NCBI GenBank assembly: GCA_018335615.1
Contig: JAGXRS010000014.1
Location: 1-5,424, forward strand
Direction: 5' to 3'
Length of the DNA stretch: 5,424 nt
Source of the DNA: Hydrogenophaga sp.
GTDB taxonomy: Bacteria; Pseudomonadota; Gammaproteobacteria; Burkholderiales; Burkholderiaceae_C
Part shown: positions 4,573 to 5,424 of the stretch, piece by piece
Numbering within the stretch: the stretch's first letter is position 1
Layout: each line of letters starts with the position of its first letter
Position numbers and translations under genes: made by a program
The notes under the pieces: model-generated
Told to the model about the DNA's origin: nothing
The model's database searches: none
Seen by the model: only the letters and a program-made list of their open reading frames with translations

Positions 4573-5424
4573 ATGTCCACCGCCAGCCCCCGAAGCGCCT
4601 TGTCTCCCGAAAACCTCGGCCTGCTGGAGGCCGTGGCCCGTCTGGGCAGCATGGCCGCCGCCGCGCGCGAGCTCGGCCTGGTGCCCAGCGCCCTGACCTA
4701 CCGCGTGCGCCAGATCGAGGACGCGCTGGACGTGCTGCTGTTCGACCGCCGCGCCCGCCGCGCCCAGCTCACGCCGGCCGGCGCCGAGTTGCTGCGCTCG
4801 GGCCAGTACCTGCTGGACGAACTCGACGCCGTGGCACAACGGGTCAAGCGCGTCGCCACGGGCTGGGAACCTCAGCTGACCATTGCCGCGGACGCGCTGA
4901 TCGCCCGGGCCACGCTGTTCGAGCTGTGCGAAGCCTTCTACGCCGAGGGCGCGCCCACGCGCCTGAAGCTTCGGGCCGAAACCCTCTCGGGCACGCTGGA
5001 GGCCTTGCAGAGCGGGCAGGCCGACCTGGCGCTCGGCGTGTCGGGCGAGCTGGCGCAGGGCGATGTGCAGAGCGCCCCGCTGGGCACTGTGTCGTTCGTC
5101 TTTGCCGTGGCGCCGCACCACCCGCTGGCCGCCACCACACACAGCCTGAACGACGACGAACTGCGCCAGCACCGCGCCGTGGCGGTGGCCGACAGCACGC
5201 AGCGCGGCAATGGCATGACACACAACCTGCTGCCCGGGCAGGACGTGCTCACCGTGCCCAGCATGCAGCACAAGCTGGAAGCCCAGCTGCGCGGCATCGG
5301 TGCGGGCTTCCTGCCGCTGCCGCTCGCGCAGCCTTTCATCGTGGCGGGCCGGCTCGTGGTGAAAGCGGTGCGCCGCCCCAACCGCACCATTCGCGCCGCT
5401 TACGCCTGGCGCCAACCCCGGGGT
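4573..5424 (+). CDS. LysR-family transcriptional regulator (partial, runs off right edge)
   Basis: A DNA-binding regulator; 284 codons are present without a stop, against about 290-310 residues for the family, so only a short C-terminal tail is missing. The winged helix-turn-helix is at about 13-72: NLGLLEAVARLGSMAAAARE (14-33), then the recognition helix region PSALTYRVRQIEDAL (38-52), then LFDRRARRAQLTPAG (56-70). A linker helix follows to about 95, then a periplasmic-binding-like effector domain with LTIAADALI (102-110), QADLALGVSGEL (149-160) and GIGAGFLPLP (241-250). ATG 4573 follows AAGGA (4561-4565) by seven bases. It is divergent from the pirin gene and probably regulates it and itself. 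The effector is unknown. The arrangement recalls the neighbouring LysR (yhaJ) and pirin (yhaK) genes of E. coli, but I cannot claim orthology. Confidence 0.93.
   Translation, partial: MSTASPRSALSPENLGLLEAVARLGSMAAAARELGLVPSALTYRVRQIEDALDVLLFDRRARRAQLTPAGAELLRSGQYLLDELDAVAQRVKRVATGWEPQLTIAADALIARATLFELCEAFYAEGAPTRLKLRAETLSGTLEALQSGQADLALGVSGELAQGDVQSAPLGTVSFVFAVAPHHPLAATTHSLNDDELRQHRAVAVADSTQRGNGMTHNLLPGQDVLTVPSMQHKLEAQLRGIGAGFLPLPLAQPFIVAGRLVVKAVRRPNRTIRAAYAWRQPRG

Noticed and set aside
4384..5415. 343-codon minus-strand ORF opposite the LysR gene
   Set aside because: The plus-strand frame has a clear LysR helix-turn-helix and effector domain. The opposite frame is rich in H, Q, R, G and A without motifs and reads through the divergent control region.

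Overview
The window looks like a piece of chromosome from a high-GC betaproteobacterium, most likely Burkholderiales and probably Comamonadaceae. The grounds are the N-terminus of the replicative polymerase DnaE (its opening residues have the style I associate with that family), the strong G/C bias at third codon positions and the gene types present. This placement comes from recognition by eye, not from a search.

Layout. Five genes lie on the minus strand and one on the plus strand. In the direction of minus-strand transcription they are: a pirin-family metal cupin (4438-3737), a flavodoxin-family oxidoreductase (3653-3099), a DUF599-type membrane protein (3052-2357), an AAA-ATPase-like protein with a C-terminal PD-(D/E)XK-type domain (2296-704), and the 5' end of dnaE (604-1, cut by the window edge). 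A LysR-family regulator (4573 onward, cut by the right edge) is divergent from the pirin gene. The two share a 134-bp control region.

How the parts may work together. LysR, pirin and flavodoxin form a plausible redox or electrophile-response module: a divergent LysR regulator, an iron-cupin with all four metal ligands, and an FMN-binding oxidoreductase. A hairpin followed by a T6 run sits between pirin and flavodoxin, and the flavodoxin Shine-Dalgarno starts one base after the T run. The flavodoxin is therefore either transcribed from a very close promoter or controlled by read-through. The DUF599 gene follows after 46 bp and may share its transcript. The AAA/PD-(D/E)XK gene has locally lower G+C in the stretches I counted. 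It belongs to a patchily distributed family of unsettled function, so it is the likeliest accessory cargo, sitting next to the core gene dnaE.

I see no IS element, CRISPR array, tRNA or rRNA. The many long ORFs antisense to these genes are GC-driven shadows. The window is mostly ordinary chromosome. The observations most worth checking are the possible attenuator before the flavodoxin gene, the dnaE leader hairpin, the LysR/pirin operator region and the orphan AAA/nuclease-like gene.
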